Positions 33,080 through 61,077 of a stretch of DNA of 64,000 bases are shown piece after piece. Position 1 is the stretch's first letter, and every line of letters begins with the position of its first letter. The DNA comes from Telmatactis stephensoni (Eukaryota > Cnidaria > Anthozoa > Actiniaria > Isophelliidae): assembly GCA_029948255.1 (NCBI GenBank), contig JALIZF010001460.1:124001-188000 (forward strand), written 5' to 3'. The notes beneath the pieces were generated by a model. That model did no database searches, was not told the origin of the DNA, and worked only from the letters and a program-made list of their open reading frames with translations. Made by a program: the position numbers and the translations under genes.

Positions 33080-35525
33080 AAAAACAGCATTGGTTGTCAA
33101 CTCGGATGAGGTGCTATTGCTGCAAGTGAAATGTAAACATGCATATTATGATCAGCAACACACATTCTCTCACTGTTAATTTTTATTTGCAAAATTCCAA
33201 TGCAAGCATTAATCTCCAAACTTATGTCAAATTCATGGTGACTGAGAAGCAAGCAGGATTCTTGCAAAAGCATTGACACATGTTTTCATTAAGAGTACAA
33301 ATTACTGAAAATAGTGACATCAGGTCAGATAAGTGATCCATGAGAAAACGAAGACACATTGTCACATATTTGTGGTGCGTGCAAGTATCCTAATATATTA
33401 ACTCCTGTATGTCAGCAAAGTGACTCATTGGTTTCAATTACATCAGTTTTGATGACTAAGTCCTTTATTCAGTTATAAAATCAAGTACTTACAATAATGT
33501 AAACAAAGAACAAAGCACAACATTTGCTTCTGGTGTCAAAAATAATGTGAATGTGTGCATTTCAGTGCCATTGATCAATTTATCAGAGCTATACTACTGT
33601 CTACTACTATACTGCTTGATATTTATCAATTCTATATTTAGACACATATAATATTTTTATCTGCCTCTAAAAATATGGAGAGACATAATTCAAATGATTA
33701 GTATTTTGTATGCCTTAGCAGATGTGAACCAATCACAGGTAAGCTCTTATTGACCTCAGTTTGAGTTGTGACTTTTGTTTATAAAGCCATTTATGATGGA
33801 TCATACTGCAAACGCAACAGAAAAGGAACTGGATGATAATCATTAATAAAGCAATAAGTAGTTAGGACTATTCCTTTCCAGTGACAATGATGGTAGAGTC
33901 CCTTTCATTTGCTTTATTCAATCAATATCTTTATTTCTTTCCAAAAATGATTAAAGACTTTTGGGGAATAAATAATGGTACTAGCTAGATCTAGACTTCC
34001 TGTCACATTATTCCTTGCATTTTTACAAATTTTGGTTGTCAAATTACTGATAGTAAATAATTCAAGTAGACAATTGTGGATTTAGAAAATTAAAAACTCA
34101 AAAAAATAGAATTTATGTCAAAATTTATGGACCTACATTGGTCACAATCACGACATAAAACATTCCTGTGTTACTACGATTGGAGCTTTGTTGCGAGGTA
34201 AACAAAACTGCTATTACAGTACTTTATAATTGTTGACTAAGTTAAATTTTCTTTAACTAAGGTTTATTGAAAGGAAAATACTTGAATTCTTCAAAGATAT
34301 TTCTGACGTCATATAACTACTTATGCTCGAGTTGACCACAATGTAATTGTTAAACACAATAAAACAATCTTTTGTTAATGCCATCTTTCTCAACATGCGG
34401 TCATTTCTGCTCTTTGAATACAACAAATCATCTTGTTAGGTGATTGAGTTTTGAATTATTGTGACCGTTTTCCGTGACTTTGCTTAAGAAGGAAGAGCAC
34501 CTTTTAATTTTGACGTGTTGCATAAAACGTTAAATTATAAAAGTTAAGTCATTTTAATGACTTAAAAGTAGTTAATTATCGATCGTTCTTATTTCTTATG
34601 TGAGTAGGCTGCAACAGTATTAAGCTTACATCTATATAACTGTGTGATTGAACCCAAAACGTAAATTTCTGAAGGCTTTCTACAAAAGTTAAGGCATAAA
34701 ACACAAGATCACAACAATCCACCTTAAATAAAAAATGTTAAAGAAGTCTCAAAGAGTCTAGAGTTTTCAGAAAACTCTCCGAAGCGAATCGTCACTTCGC
34801 GCGAACTCCTGCTGCATAAGCTTAAATATAGAATACTCATGCATTCTGATAAGCAAAATTTCAAATAACTACATGAGGTTTCAAATACAGAACATAAGTA
34901 GGCGATTTGCTTTCACATTAACACATTATATCAGCGATAATCAAGAGCCTTTAGTATACATTCCTTGACAAAATCATTATGCACCATCACGTTACCATCG
35001 AAACAGAATCTTCGGTGCATCGTAACTGAATAACTCGAGTGTACGTAGTCACAAAAGAGCACAACTTTGTCTTTCGTAAAAATAGAGATACAGTACTTTA
35101 CCTTAATATCGCGTTCCTGAAGCATTGATCACTTTACAGATCGACTTTTGCCTCCTAATCATAACTCTTTGTTTGGATTTGATTCTTGGCGTCTTCTCGA
35201 CTGGAAACGGCATGCAAATTATTACCCATAATGCAATAGTCTTGATCGGATTTCATGTGTCCTTAAAAAGGGTCTGTCTGTCTGTCTGTCACTTTCCAGA
35301 TCAGATCTGATTCAGATCTACTAGAGGAGACATCTTTTAGCAACAATCCAAGAAACTTTTGTTAGAAAATTCTCACATATATAATTTTCACATTAATTTC
35401 TCACACATTTCATTCCAGTGCTTTTGGGTGATTCTTTGAAATATATTTGGATTAGCTATTTAATAGTTTATTATTTCAAATATATTTTGTTCATTTGTTT
35501 ATTTAGAAAGATTTTTTAAAGTTGT
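33080..35525. other. Probable 5' intron/upstream region of the 399-aa gene
   Basis: No coding exon recognised. If the candidate donor at ~35103 is used, most of this stretch is a first intron on the minus strand. A TGTC microsatellite lies at 35272-35290. Confidence 0.35.
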
Positions 35526-35532
35526 TCCAAAG

Positions 35533-36054
35533 CAGGAGCCCATTACTAGGAGCGTACAACTAGGACCCTGATCTTGAGTGATCATTTTCTCAGACCTGGT
35601 TATTTTTAGATTCATATTTCCGCGTAGAATTAAGCGTTTTCGAATAGGTCCGCAAATGTATAATTCAATATGGCGGCTTCAGACGGAGACGCGGTCGTTT
35701 TTTACTCGCTTATATGTGTCGTTCCTCGTTTTCCGATTCCTTTTTATTCCCTATCCATCATTACTTAGTGTATTTACCCATGAAACACTGCAGTCGTGCT
35801 GCAGGATGCATACAATATATAGGTACTTGTAGTCTAGTGCTGAAGCTGAAGTTGGCCATCAGTAAAGATATGGAATAACAAATCAGGAGTTGTAATTGTT
35901 CTTTTGGAGGAGATACTCATGTAAAAGACAGACTACGGTATTGGCTACGGTAGCATTCTTTGTCTGCATATCTGTTCTAAAAATAGCTGGTCTGTGAAAA
36001 CGATTACTCTAAAGCGATGTACGTGAGTTGTACGCTCCTAGTAATGGGCTCCTG
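35533..36054. mobile_element. 522-bp MITE with CAG...CTG ends (hAT-like)
   Basis: caggagcccattactaggag at 35533 continues through cgtacaact and recurs in inverted orientation ending at 36054; weaker homology extends ~100 bp inward. Flanked by a 7-bp duplication tccaaag (35526-35532 and 36055-36061). CAG/CTG termini with a 7-8 bp duplication suit hAT elements. It sits about 390 bp upstream of the POLR2B start. Confidence 0.75.
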
Positions 36055-36447
36055 TCCAAAGCAACCAAACTTTGGTTGCTTTGGATCAACTTAAAAAAAT
36101 CTAAGTCGGGCAAACGTATAATCAAATATCACCTCTGTTGCCAAAGTACGTCGTTTATTCATACAATTCTCCCTAATCTGAAAATTGTAATGTTATACAA
36201 TTTTTCTGTAAAAGGAAATGAAAAAGAATAAAAAGTCCTTAACTTTATAGCTCGGGTTTCCTGTGTCGATCGCGCTCTTCATCCGCGAGGGGACTGGTAT
36301 TCTTAGTTCAGCAGAAATGGCTGAACGATAGCATCAAAAGGAGAGAGTGTACAAAGTAAATCCGTTTGCATCGGTGTTTTCGTTGCAATCGTACAGCTTT
36401 TACTGACTCCTCCAGATAACTAAATTACATATCTTCCCTTTGCCGTA

Positions 36448-52553
<16,106 letters not shown>

Positions 52554-53230
52554 ACTGATGTTGTCTAGAATCACATTCAGCGCGTCGTTGTCCTGGCATC
52601 TCTATCCTATCATGTTGCCATGTACAGTAGTGACGCACAATGTTATATTGTGTACAACTTACAAGCAAATATAATGAAGTTATAGACTCTCTGTGGCTTT
52701 TGTGCAATATTTTGGTATTCCTTTCTGGCCGTCGGAGGAGGACTAGGTACCAACAGAAAAAGAAAAAGGAAGAAAAGAAGAAAAAGAAGGGACAAAAGGC
52801 TCAAGAGAAGAGAATCAAACGAGTCACCTGCGTTAGACTGCATGCGTCCATCATCACTAATGATTATTCGTTATGACTAAAAACACGTTATTTTCTTTCA
52901 AGGAAAGAAAGTTCTATTGTACACTATACATAACAACTGTTATCGTTGCAGTGCGAAACTAGAGGTCTCGTTTCGAAACTAGCATAGACGGACGTTAATC
53001 AAATTACTCAACCGATGTAATGGCGATTCTGATTCTGTAACAGGCAAAAATGCCTCGTTTAACATTTCGTCGTAAGCATGAGGCATTTTTCCCTGTTAGA
53101 GAATAAGAATAGCCGGCATTTGCATCGATCGATCAAACAAGCACAGTGGTTCTTGACTGAGCAAACCTTAGAAGTCTACCTCTGTATTGTTTAGCTTCTT
53201 TTCTCCCATGTAAAAAGTGATGTTATTTGT

Positions 53231-53236
53231 ATTAAA
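53231..53236 (+). terminator. Candidate POLR2B polyadenylation signal ATTAAA
   Basis: First ATTAAA after the POLR2B stop, 680 bp downstream, in A/T-rich sequence. No earlier AATAAA was seen. Confidence 0.3.
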
Positions 53237-53756
53237 TTTATTTTAAGTAGTTGACTGAGTTATATCTCATACAAATTGAGATATTTTCAAAATTTTCGAC
53301 TTGTGGTTACAATCATATTGGCACGATTTTGTCGGGATGCGCGCGCGTAGTGGATGGTAATGAGATTGCCCCCCCCCCCCCCCCCCCTGATGCTGTGAAA
53401 AACCCAACAACTATCCGACAATCAATCCGACAGACCTCCTAGCTACCTGGGGAGGGGGGAGGGGTCCAATATTGCCGCAAAGTGTATAATATCGATATTT
53501 ACCCGATGGCTCTTGTGAGATGTTTTTTCGGCGAGGGAAACGTGTGTAAATGGCAATTATCGATTGTGACGTCACTAACTATCAAACTAACTAAATACCT
53601 TAGGTTTCACTGTAACAGGCTTATCATTTCAATCCCATTCCTTGTAGACTAAGATACCCTAGGGGTTGTCAGAGTCAAAAAGGACGACGAGATAGAAAAC
53701 ACCCTGCGGTCAATAAGGTACTTCATTGAAAATAAACCGCGATCGAGACCGCATAA

Positions 53757-53815
53757 TACCAAGCCTTGGTTCACTGCGAGCGTAAGCACAAGCAACATAC
53801 GCAGACTTAACAGAG
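53757..53815 (+). mobile_element. Solo end of MITE family B
   Basis: aagccttggttcactgcgag, then cgtaagcacaagcaacatac and gcagact, matches one terminus of the elements at 38275 and 42921. No partner end nearby. A C-run of about 18 lies upstream at 53370. Confidence 0.6.
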
Positions 53816-53938
53816 ATTGGATTTTTCATTTGATACTAATCTCGCAATCTGGTTGTATGATTAGAGTGTGTCAATGAGAGGAAAGACTGCTGACGGGTTT
53901 CGGCGCGCGCGCTCGTTCTGTTGCCTAGTCCAGACCCA

Positions 53939-54047
53939 GGGGCCCCTTTCTCAAAAGACACGATAACTGTACGGAACCGTTAACCTATTCAATTTATTTA
54001 GGTTAACGGGTCCGTAAAGTTATCGGGTCTTTTGAGAAACGGGCTCC
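53939..54047. mobile_element. 109-bp hairpin MITE with ctttctcaaaaga arms
   Basis: ggcccctttctcaaaagaca, cgataactgtacgg, ccgttaacct on the left; aggttaacggg, tccgtaaagttatcggg, tcttttgagaaacgggctcc on the right. Arms of ~47 bp leave almost no loop. Confidence 0.8.
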
Positions 54048-54111
54048 AGGCCTCTTTTTACCCTGCTCCGCTTCGGTAAAACAGAGTTCAGAAGAACTTA
54101 CAAAGCTATAG

Positions 54112-54395
54112 GTCAAGGTCAAATTTTATTTACAGAATACACAATACAGATTTACATTACTCCACTGGCCTGCAAATAGTAAAGGAAACTAATCGAGGCA
54201 GGCCAGTAGTAAAACTATATATACATTAACATTTGTAAAAAAGGAAATACATAACAATAATATAAGTAAATGAAAAATGATAAGGTTAATAATATATTTA
54301 AAGATAATATGAATAACATGAATAGACAATAGGAAAGTAAGTTAAGGTGGCTCGACCCAATTTTCAAGTAGAGCTACCAGTTGTCTTTGAGTGAA
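54112..54395 (-). repeat. 3' end of a non-LTR retroposon
   Basis: Read on the minus strand it ends tattctgtaaataaaatttg followed by accttgacc repeats, a LINE/SINE-type 3' end with AATAAA and a short tandem tail. A hairpin (actggcctgc / gcaggccagt) lies just inside. It abuts the DIRS-like element. Confidence 0.5.
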
Positions 54396-54983
54396 AATTA
54401 AAAATTAAACGAGACTTACCTGTAAGTTGAAGTTTGATTGGAATTCTACCGATCCAATAGAGATACGTAGGGATTACGTGAGATTGAGCACGTGACCAGC
54501 AAACCACATATTTTAAAATCCAGGGCGAGTGGACAGGAAGAAGAAGCTTTTGGGAGGGTTTTAGGGGAGGGCACGTAATCCCTACGTATCTCTATTGGAT
54601 CGGTAGAATTCCAATCAAACTTCAACTTCCTGGTAAATCTCGTTTTTAATTCTACCTCACCAATCGATACTTGAGATCACGTGAGAAGTTTAAAGCCCGG
54701 TCCATGAGCCCTGAGCAAATCTACAGAGAAGCCACTTAACTTCCATAGAAAAGTTTATATTTATAGTTTGAAACATTATGAACTCAACATTTACAGATAC
54801 AATATTTAGGTCTTATTATTGCTCTGAGAAACGTAGAACAGAGACTTTCCTTGAGTCTAAAGCATACAATTCTTACAACTACAGTATCTCATAATTCTAG
54901 TTGGCATTAAGATCTTCCTTGAGGATCGACTCTAGTGTTAGCTCTGTACAAATGCCACAATTTTGGTAGAAACGTATTCAATC

Positions 54984-55895
54984 TTACTTTGAGCTTTCGA
55001 TAACACTGAGACCAAACTCTCCTGTTTTATAAATGGGTTTGTTGTAGAATTTTCTGAATGTTGAGTCTCCAGACCAGGCAGCTGTTTTTAGAATGGTTTC
55101 TAAAGGAACTCCAGTGATAGCTTTACTTGTTGCTGCTGCACGAGTACTATGAGGGGTGAAAATTGTCATATCAATACCAGCTTCACTTACAGTGGTTTTA
55201 ATCCATCTTGAAATTGTTGACTTTGATGCAGCGTGATGCGGTTAAGAAACGGTTATAAAATCTTTATTCTCATTCTCTCTTAACTCCTGTGTTCTCTTAA
55301 TGTATTCATCAAGAGTCGTAACTATACATAAAGCTTCATCATCTGGGTAAGCAGCCAATTCTAATTCTGAGATATGCTTCCCTGGTTTAGATGTCTTTAT
55401 GGGATGTGCTATTCTGAATTTATAATGATTTGGACTAGCTGTCATATGGTCCAAACTTAACATATGAATCGTTTGTGCTCGTTGAGCACTTAACAACGCA
55501 ACTAAAGTAACCGCTTTTAGAGTTAACATCTTCAACGTTAGTTTAGCTGTGGGGCTCAGTGTTCTCAAGTATTCCAAAAGGACATTGGTATCCCAAGTGA
55601 CATTGTTTCTTGGCAAGCTAGGTCGTTTTTCAAACACGCCCTTCATAAACCTGACAATTAAAGGGTGTTGACCTATAGTTTGTCCTGATTCGGTATATAG
55701 TACACAAGATAATGCCGAACGGGCTGTATTTATAGCACTGTATCCTAAATTCCTGTTGAATAGTAATGTCAAGAATTCAATCACAGTTCCCACAGTGGAT
55801 GTGGTTCGATTGTTACTCCTTTTACTACAAAATTCCAACCATTGTCTAATAAAGGGTCCATACTGTTTTTGTGTTGATGGTCGCCATGACGACAT
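54984..55895 (-). pseudogene. DIRS tyrosine recombinase, one nonsense codon
   Basis: Opens with WRPSTQKQYGPFIRQWLEFC, an N-terminal SAM-like core-binding domain, then the catalytic domain with LLSAQRAQTIHMLSLDHM (first Arg), HSTRAAA (His-x-x-Arg) and FRKFYNKP (Tyr nucleophile). The frame is continuous from 55895 to 54984 except for a TAA at 55244-55242. It would integrate the circular DNA copy of the element. The preceding RNase H region overlaps it by 115 bp in another frame. Confidence 0.85.
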
Positions 55896-56512
55896 GAGAA
55901 TGTCTTGAGCTGACTTCGAAATGTTGAGGCTGCTGAAGGATTCCCTGACACAAGAAAAGCTGCTAACCTCATCTTTGAACTGAGAGGATGGACCTCTTTC
56001 GGTTTGTATGGCAAAATTAACGTGTCCTTTGCTCTAGGAAATAATAGAGGACAATCTATTAGCATATTTCCCATTTTGGAAAACCATGACTGGGTTGTCC
56101 AGAAAGGAGCTATTACAATACCACAAGCTTTCTCCTCTTCAATCTTTGCAAGTGCCTTTCCTATTAGGTTAAAAGGTGGGAAAGCATAGAAATATTTGTG
56201 CCAAGGAATTGTGAATGAATCAATTGCAAATGCCTCTGGATCTGGTTTCCATGCAATATAAGGATTAATTTGATGATTTAACCTGGATGCAAATAAATCA
56301 ATTTTGGGTGTGTTCCATAATTTTCCCAAAGCCTGGAATAGCCTGGGGTTAAGTTTCCACTCTGTATTGTCATTGTTTAGTCTACTCTCCCTGTCTGCCT
56401 CTGTGTTTTGGGTACCAGGCAAATGACAGGCACTCAACCAAATTTTCCTCTCTATACACCATTCCCATATCCTTCTAGATATCTTGTAACAAGCTTCCTT
56501 TGTTCCACCCAT
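55781..56512 (-). pseudogene. DIRS RNase H C-terminal part and downstream domain
   Basis: Begins at GGTKEACYKISRRIWEWC, passes through the RNase H end (HLPGTQNTEADRESR) and a conserved DIRS/Ngaro segment (IDLFASRLNHQINPYIAW, APFWTTQSWFSKM). It is separated from the preceding fragment by a one-base insertion near 56530-56535. The last ~40 codons overlap the recombinase region in another frame. Confidence 0.75.
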
Positions 56513-56513
56513 A

Positions 56514-57050
56514 TTATTTATATAGCTTACAGTGGTGGTGTTTATCTGATTTAATCTGAATGTGAATTGAGTATTCTTTGTTACATAGAGCTTTGAGGGA
56601 AAACAGAACTGCTAGGAGTTCTAAACAATTTATGTGATAGCTTTGTTCCTCTAGATTCCACTGTCCCCCTGTTGTGATCTGTTCTCTGACCCCACCCCAT
56701 CCAGTGCCAGAGGCATCTGTTTCAATGATTACAGTTGGGTTTCCATGTGAGATGGGGCAGGAGGAGGTATCTAAATTTTTTATCCACCATTGAATATCTC
56801 TCCTAGCTTGGTCAGAGATAATCATATTTGCATCAAAATCCCCTTTATTTTGCTTTAGGGCTGCAGATTTTTCGTTTTCTATAAGTCTGTAATATAATCT
56901 GCCATGTTCCACTGCTGGAAAACTAGCTACCATTTGGCCAATTAGTCCTGATAATTCTCTTATTGATACATATTTTTTACTCAGTATTTCTGAGCAGGAC
57001 TGTTTTAGCTTGATAATCTTTCCTTGAGTTAGACAAACATTCATTTTCAT
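56514..57050 (-). pseudogene. DIRS RT thumb and RNase H N-terminal part
   Basis: Contains SIRELSGLIGQMVASFPAVE (RT connection) and the RNase H start IETDASGTGWGG with catalytic Asp, then NCLELLAVLFSLKAL with Glu. The reading frame is lost just before the stop at 56514 by one extra base. Upstream, an in-frame stop separates it from the RT fingers/palm. Confidence 0.75.
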
Positions 57051-57177
57051 TGAGTTTATGATAAAACCAAGATAAGTCCTGGTTTGTGAGGGTTCAAACC
57101 CTTATTTTTCTGGATGTATAACAAAACCTGCATTTATGGAGATTTCAACAGTTTCCATAACATTTGTTTTGCATTCT

Positions 57178-57924
57178 TCAATTGTGTCTCCAATTAGGAG
57201 AGTCATCAATGTAGGATGAATTTATGTACCCCTTCCTTCTTAGTGTGGCAAATATAGGTTTAGTTATCTTGGTAAATATGCGAGGTGCGCTAGATAACCC
57301 ATTAGGAAGGCAGGTGTATTGAAACAGTTTTCCTTTCCATTTGATTCTTAAGTATTTTTGATATTCAGGAGAGACTGGTACTGAATAATAAGCATCCTTC
57401 CAGTCTATGGATGCCATGTAACAGTCTTTTGTTATTAAGCTCAATGCTGATGTAAATGACTGCATTTTAAAATGCTGTTTTTCCCAATTTTCATTCAATT
57501 TTTTGAGGTTTAATATGAGTCTATTTCCTCCATCTTTTTTGGGTCTTATAAAGGTTGTGGATATATATTCTCCACTTGAGTGCATTGCTTCTTTTATAAT
57601 ATTTTTACGCAATAGTCTCTCAATTTCCCTCTCAATAAGTTGTTCTTCACTTGCACTGAATGTCTTTTCAGAGGGTGCCTTGAGCTGGTAAGGATTGTCA
57701 ACAAAATCAATGCAACAACTTTCAATGGTCTTAAGAATCCATTTGTCTGATGTAAATGTCTCCCAATTTTGGGAAAAGTTTTTCAATCTATCCCCTTTAA
57801 ACTCATTTATAACATGTGGTAGATAATTATTTAAATTTGATAGAAATAAATCCCAATTCTGGGTACTTACAGGCATGGAGATATCATTTATTGGCTTGTC
57901 TCCTTCCCTTTCTGAGATTTCCAC
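57178..57924 (-). pseudogene. DIRS reverse transcriptase, fingers and palm
   Basis: RT blocks in order: FIRPKKDGGNRLILNLKKLN, MASIDWKDAYYSVPV (first Asp), FQYTCLPNGLSSAPRIFTK, and YIDDS (catalytic YxDD). Immediately after YIDDS the frame shifts, consistent with loss of two bases near 57200, and a further stop follows at ~57100. It overlaps the gag-like frame by 37 bp. Confidence 0.85.
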
Positions 57925-58907
57925 TTGGGTTGGTATTGTTTGTAGGTTGCATGTGCTTTATTGTTGTAGTATTTCTGGAGTCTTTGCCCTAAAAAATGCT
58001 TTCCTTTGTTAGCATATGCACTTTTGCCTTTGAAGCCATGGAAACCCACTTTACCTGCTACCTTATTTGTTTCATTGAGGTCTTTTATTGATTTAGCCAA
58101 GTCATCCCCAAATAGTAACTTTGTTACCGGGACCTGGGATGAGCACAGTTGACGATACTCTGGGTTCATATCATGTTTCATTAGCTCTCTCCTTTTTAGA
58201 TTGAGTTCTTGTTGAGCTAACCCAGTAAAAGTTATTGCATCTAAGATGTTTCTCAGAGTTTCATTTAGATCAATTTTCTCAGGTGTTTTATTTGTCTTTG
58301 CTGACAAGATATTGTTCGACAAAACACTGAGAGACAGGGTTGTTTTTTCTAGATATTTCTGTATTTTTTGTATTTTTATGTCTTTTGATTTGGTTGGTGG
58401 GGTTAGTTTTATCCAGATTTCTGGATTGACCTTGGCAACATTTGTCACACAATTCTTTGGTCTGTGATATTTCCCCAGCAATTCTTTCACTTTCTCACGA
58501 CTTAATTTCTTTGACACAGAATCATTTATGATACTGGCCAGCTTTTTGTTGATATCTGGTCCAATATCCGTGTCCTCAGTGAAATCTCCAGCGATCTCCT
58601 TTAGGAGTTCGTCGTCGCATTCCTCGTGTTGTAACTTGTCTTCTGAGGATTCACTAGATTTGTTTGCCCTTTCGGTTTCCTTGAGCAGTTCATCGATGTT
58701 ATTTTTAACATCCCATTCTAATGATGAACTGTCTGACATTTCGTCGTCTAGAGTCCCGTCTGAACGGTAAATTTTGTCCTTTAGGGATTCAATTGTGTCT
58801 CCCATGGACTTGAGCGTGGCATTCAATTCCAGCTGAGTTGACCTTCGCAACAATCCCAAGGTCAACCAATCAGAATCGAGGATTTGAAATGCTATTTTGA
58901 TTAGCAT
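57888..58907 (-). CDS. DIRS gag-like protein, main part
   Basis: A 339-codon open frame. The first half is acidic; the middle (KVNPEIWIKLTPPTKSKD, LSVLSNNILSAK, FTGLAQQELNLKRRELMK) is the pattern found in the capsid-like ORF of DIRS elements; the end is basic (GHFLGQRL-type, KSQKGKE). Its apparent N-terminus lies inside a 22-bp repeat that also borders the next fragment, so the true start was probably in the region now at 59909-60315. Confidence 0.65.
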   Translation of the reverse strand: MLIKIAFQILDSDWLTLGLLRRSTQLELNATLKSMGDTIESLKDKIYRSDGTLDDEMSDSSSLEWDVKNNIDELLKETERANKSSESSEDKLQHEECDDELLKEIAGDFTEDTDIGPDINKKLASIINDSVSKKLSREKVKELLGKYHRPKNCVTNVAKVNPEIWIKLTPPTKSKDIKIQKIQKYLEKTTLSLSVLSNNILSAKTNKTPEKIDLNETLRNILDAITFTGLAQQELNLKRRELMKHDMNPEYRQLCSSQVPVTKLLFGDDLAKSIKDLNETNKVAGKVGFHGFKGKSAYANKGKHFLGQRLQKYYNNKAHATYKQYQPKWKSQKGKETSQ

Positions 58908-59908
58908 TTCTTTGTACTACTTCAATTAAGATAATGGCTAAAATACGAATGCCTCATTTTCTAGAATGTTGTAAAACCATTTTGCTATTATAGAAGACAT
59001 AATAGAGAGTTTCACTAAAATATTTCCGAGTCAAATAAAAAAATACGAGAAATTCGCGCCTTTTCTGTTAGCGGACGCGCTGCCGAGTGGCGCGAAAAAG
59101 CAAAACGGACAGCTAGCCAAAGTCCTTCAACTTGTGAGTTTGTTTCCAACTATAAAACGTAAAGAAATACGACAGAAAATTACATTATTGCTTCAATTTG
59201 CCGATCTCTTTGATAATATGATGTTCTCTTTGAATGGAAAACCAAAGTTTTGGAGGAGTTTGGAGGAGTAAACAGCACTGAGTTTGTGAATGGATGTTTG
59301 TGGTTGGCAAGCCGAGGAGATACGGTACAAGTCTAGTTTGAGCAGAAATTTACTATAAATGCGAATCTGAGGCACTTGAAGTCCACAATTTTAAACAAAG
59401 AAATGGCTATCGAAACTATACTGATCATCATCTTGAGAAATTCTGAGCGTTTCCAAGGATGTAAGCGACGTTTTCTCTTGGCTGATTCCTGCATTTTTAC
59501 GAAAGTCGGAGCATGCATCGAGCAGACCGTTTTTGAGAAAATCTAGTCAGCATTTCAAGGTAACGAAAAGAAAACTCATTATGTAGAAATCAGTTCTTAT
59601 ATTTTTGGCGATGTTATTTCTAAAGAGATGATTTATAAATCGTTTATTTTATCAAAACTATTTGTATATGGAAGCTGGTCTTACCGTAGAGTTTAATTTC
59701 AGCGAACTGAGTTAAGTTCAAAATGGATAAATTTGCTGGTGTTTAGGACTTTTGCTTATGCTGCAACGTGGGCATGATGTACCATTAGTTGATATTGATA
59801 TACAAAAATAGATTTTCAACTGGTAATATCACAAAATGATTTTTTTTGCGAAAACAACGAACGATTTTACTTTCTCAAATCAGATTAGAAATGCTAACCA
59901 AAATAGCT
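58890..59908. mobile_element. ~1-kb insertion with 22-bp inverted ends, inside DIRS gag
   Basis: tgctattttgattagcattt at 58890 and its inverse aaatgctaaccaaaatagct at 59889-59908 (20 of 22 matching over the full repeat) enclose ~1 kb without coding features, exactly between two gag-like frames. I infer a non-autonomous DNA transposon. The target duplication is uncertain (possibly TA). Confidence 0.45.
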
Positions 59909-60315
59909 GACCCATAATCCTTTTCGGGGAATGCATTCAACTCAGCTGGTTGTGATTGTCCGCTCACTTGCTGTTGGACTAGTGTTTGCACTGATTCCAA
60001 CAAAATTGCCATTTGATCTTGGGAAGTTTTTCCCCTTGCTGATTGATTTGACTCATCCCTCGAAACATTTTTGTTTCGGCTATCAATAGATGAGTTTTCT
60101 AGTCTTCTTGTGTCTTCTTCGCCATATTCATTTTCGGCGGGAAACCCGCCATCTTGGATTTTCTTCTTGCTGCTTTTCGCGGTTATCTTTCCTGTTGAAG
60201 GTCGTTTCTTCGCTCTAATTTGATTTTCTGTGTTCTCCTCCGACATCGTGCCTTCTGAATTGCAATTGACCTCCATAAAAACTCGATTTTTGCGTATTTC
60301 TGATGCTCTGTCCAA
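59909..60315 (-). pseudogene. DIRS gag-like N-terminal part
   Basis: Open from an ATG at 60315, hydrophilic and lysine/glutamate-rich (AKKRPSTGKITAKSSKKK), with a short coiled-coil-like end (MAILLESVQTLVQQQVSG). It stops within the inserted sequence at 59875. Its position at the 5' end of the element and its composition fit the start of the gag-like ORF. Confidence 0.5.
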
Positions 60316-60414
60316 CTACACTCCCTGCAGGATGGCTTGCAAGGTCGCTCATGTGGTTTGCTGGTCACGTGCTCAATCTCACGTGATCCCAAAGTATCGA
60401 TTGGTGAGGTAGAA

Positions 60415-61077
60415 CTATTTGTTCATGAGCAGTCTGATAGTAAATTAAGTATTGCACCCTTACCAGACAAAGATCAAAGTTTATGATGACGTATTTTATA
60501 TGGAGATCGGCGCTATTATGGCGACGCCTTAAAAGATTCCCCTTTTTACACATTCTCGAGTTTAATGAGTTCTAGGCTTATTCTTGAAAAATGCTCTTGT
60601 GATCTTGTAGTTAACATCATTGCCTTTAGCTCTAGCGAATTATATCAAATTCTGAGAGAGCGTTTTCGAAATATCATCGGTGAGAGATTTTAACTGCAAA
60701 AATCGAGCGTAAACAAAACAACTTTTTAAATCTCCTACAATTAAAAAGAAAGTAGCACATCGAAGTTAATTTTTCATCTCAAATTGTTGTAAAGATATCA
60801 AATTTGGCTACTGAAAGAGACGAGAGAAATCACATTAATTGATATCGAGAAAAGTGAGCCGAACTCATGTATATGGACATGCTGAATTTGCTTCTGTTGC
60901 CCAAATTTCGCTCTATTGTTACATAACTGATGTCTGATAATTTCGTTAGTGTTTTTACAGTGTCCTCTGACACAAACAATAATGACACTTGTATGGTTTT
61001 TCAACGGTGTGGACTCGTTCGTGTATTTATCAGTTTTGATTCAGACAGCAAATGTTTTCCCGTAAGATCGACACTTT
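60415..61077. other. Intergenic DNA between the DIRS element and the zinc-finger gene
   Basis: A/T-rich, no recognised feature. It should contain the 3' UTR of the zinc-finger gene but no AATAAA or ATTAAA on the minus strand was found close to the stop. Confidence 0.4.

Larger units (their letters stand above)
54400..60414 (-). mobile_element. DIRS-like tyrosine-recombinase retrotransposon, decayed
   Basis: Gag-like, RT, RNase H and tyrosine recombinase regions follow in DIRS order on the minus strand. The termini fit as well. The 5' end (60414-60351) is repeated in inverted orientation as two blocks at the 3' side: 60378-60414 matches 54651-54687 (an internal complementary region) and 60351-60389 matches 54471-54509. 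The 3' end also contains a palindrome with 80-bp arms, 54400-54480 and 54572-54651. Such ends allow the circular DNA intermediate of DIRS elements; there are no LTRs and no integrase of the DDE type. Frameshifts and stops make this copy inactive. Confidence 0.88.
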
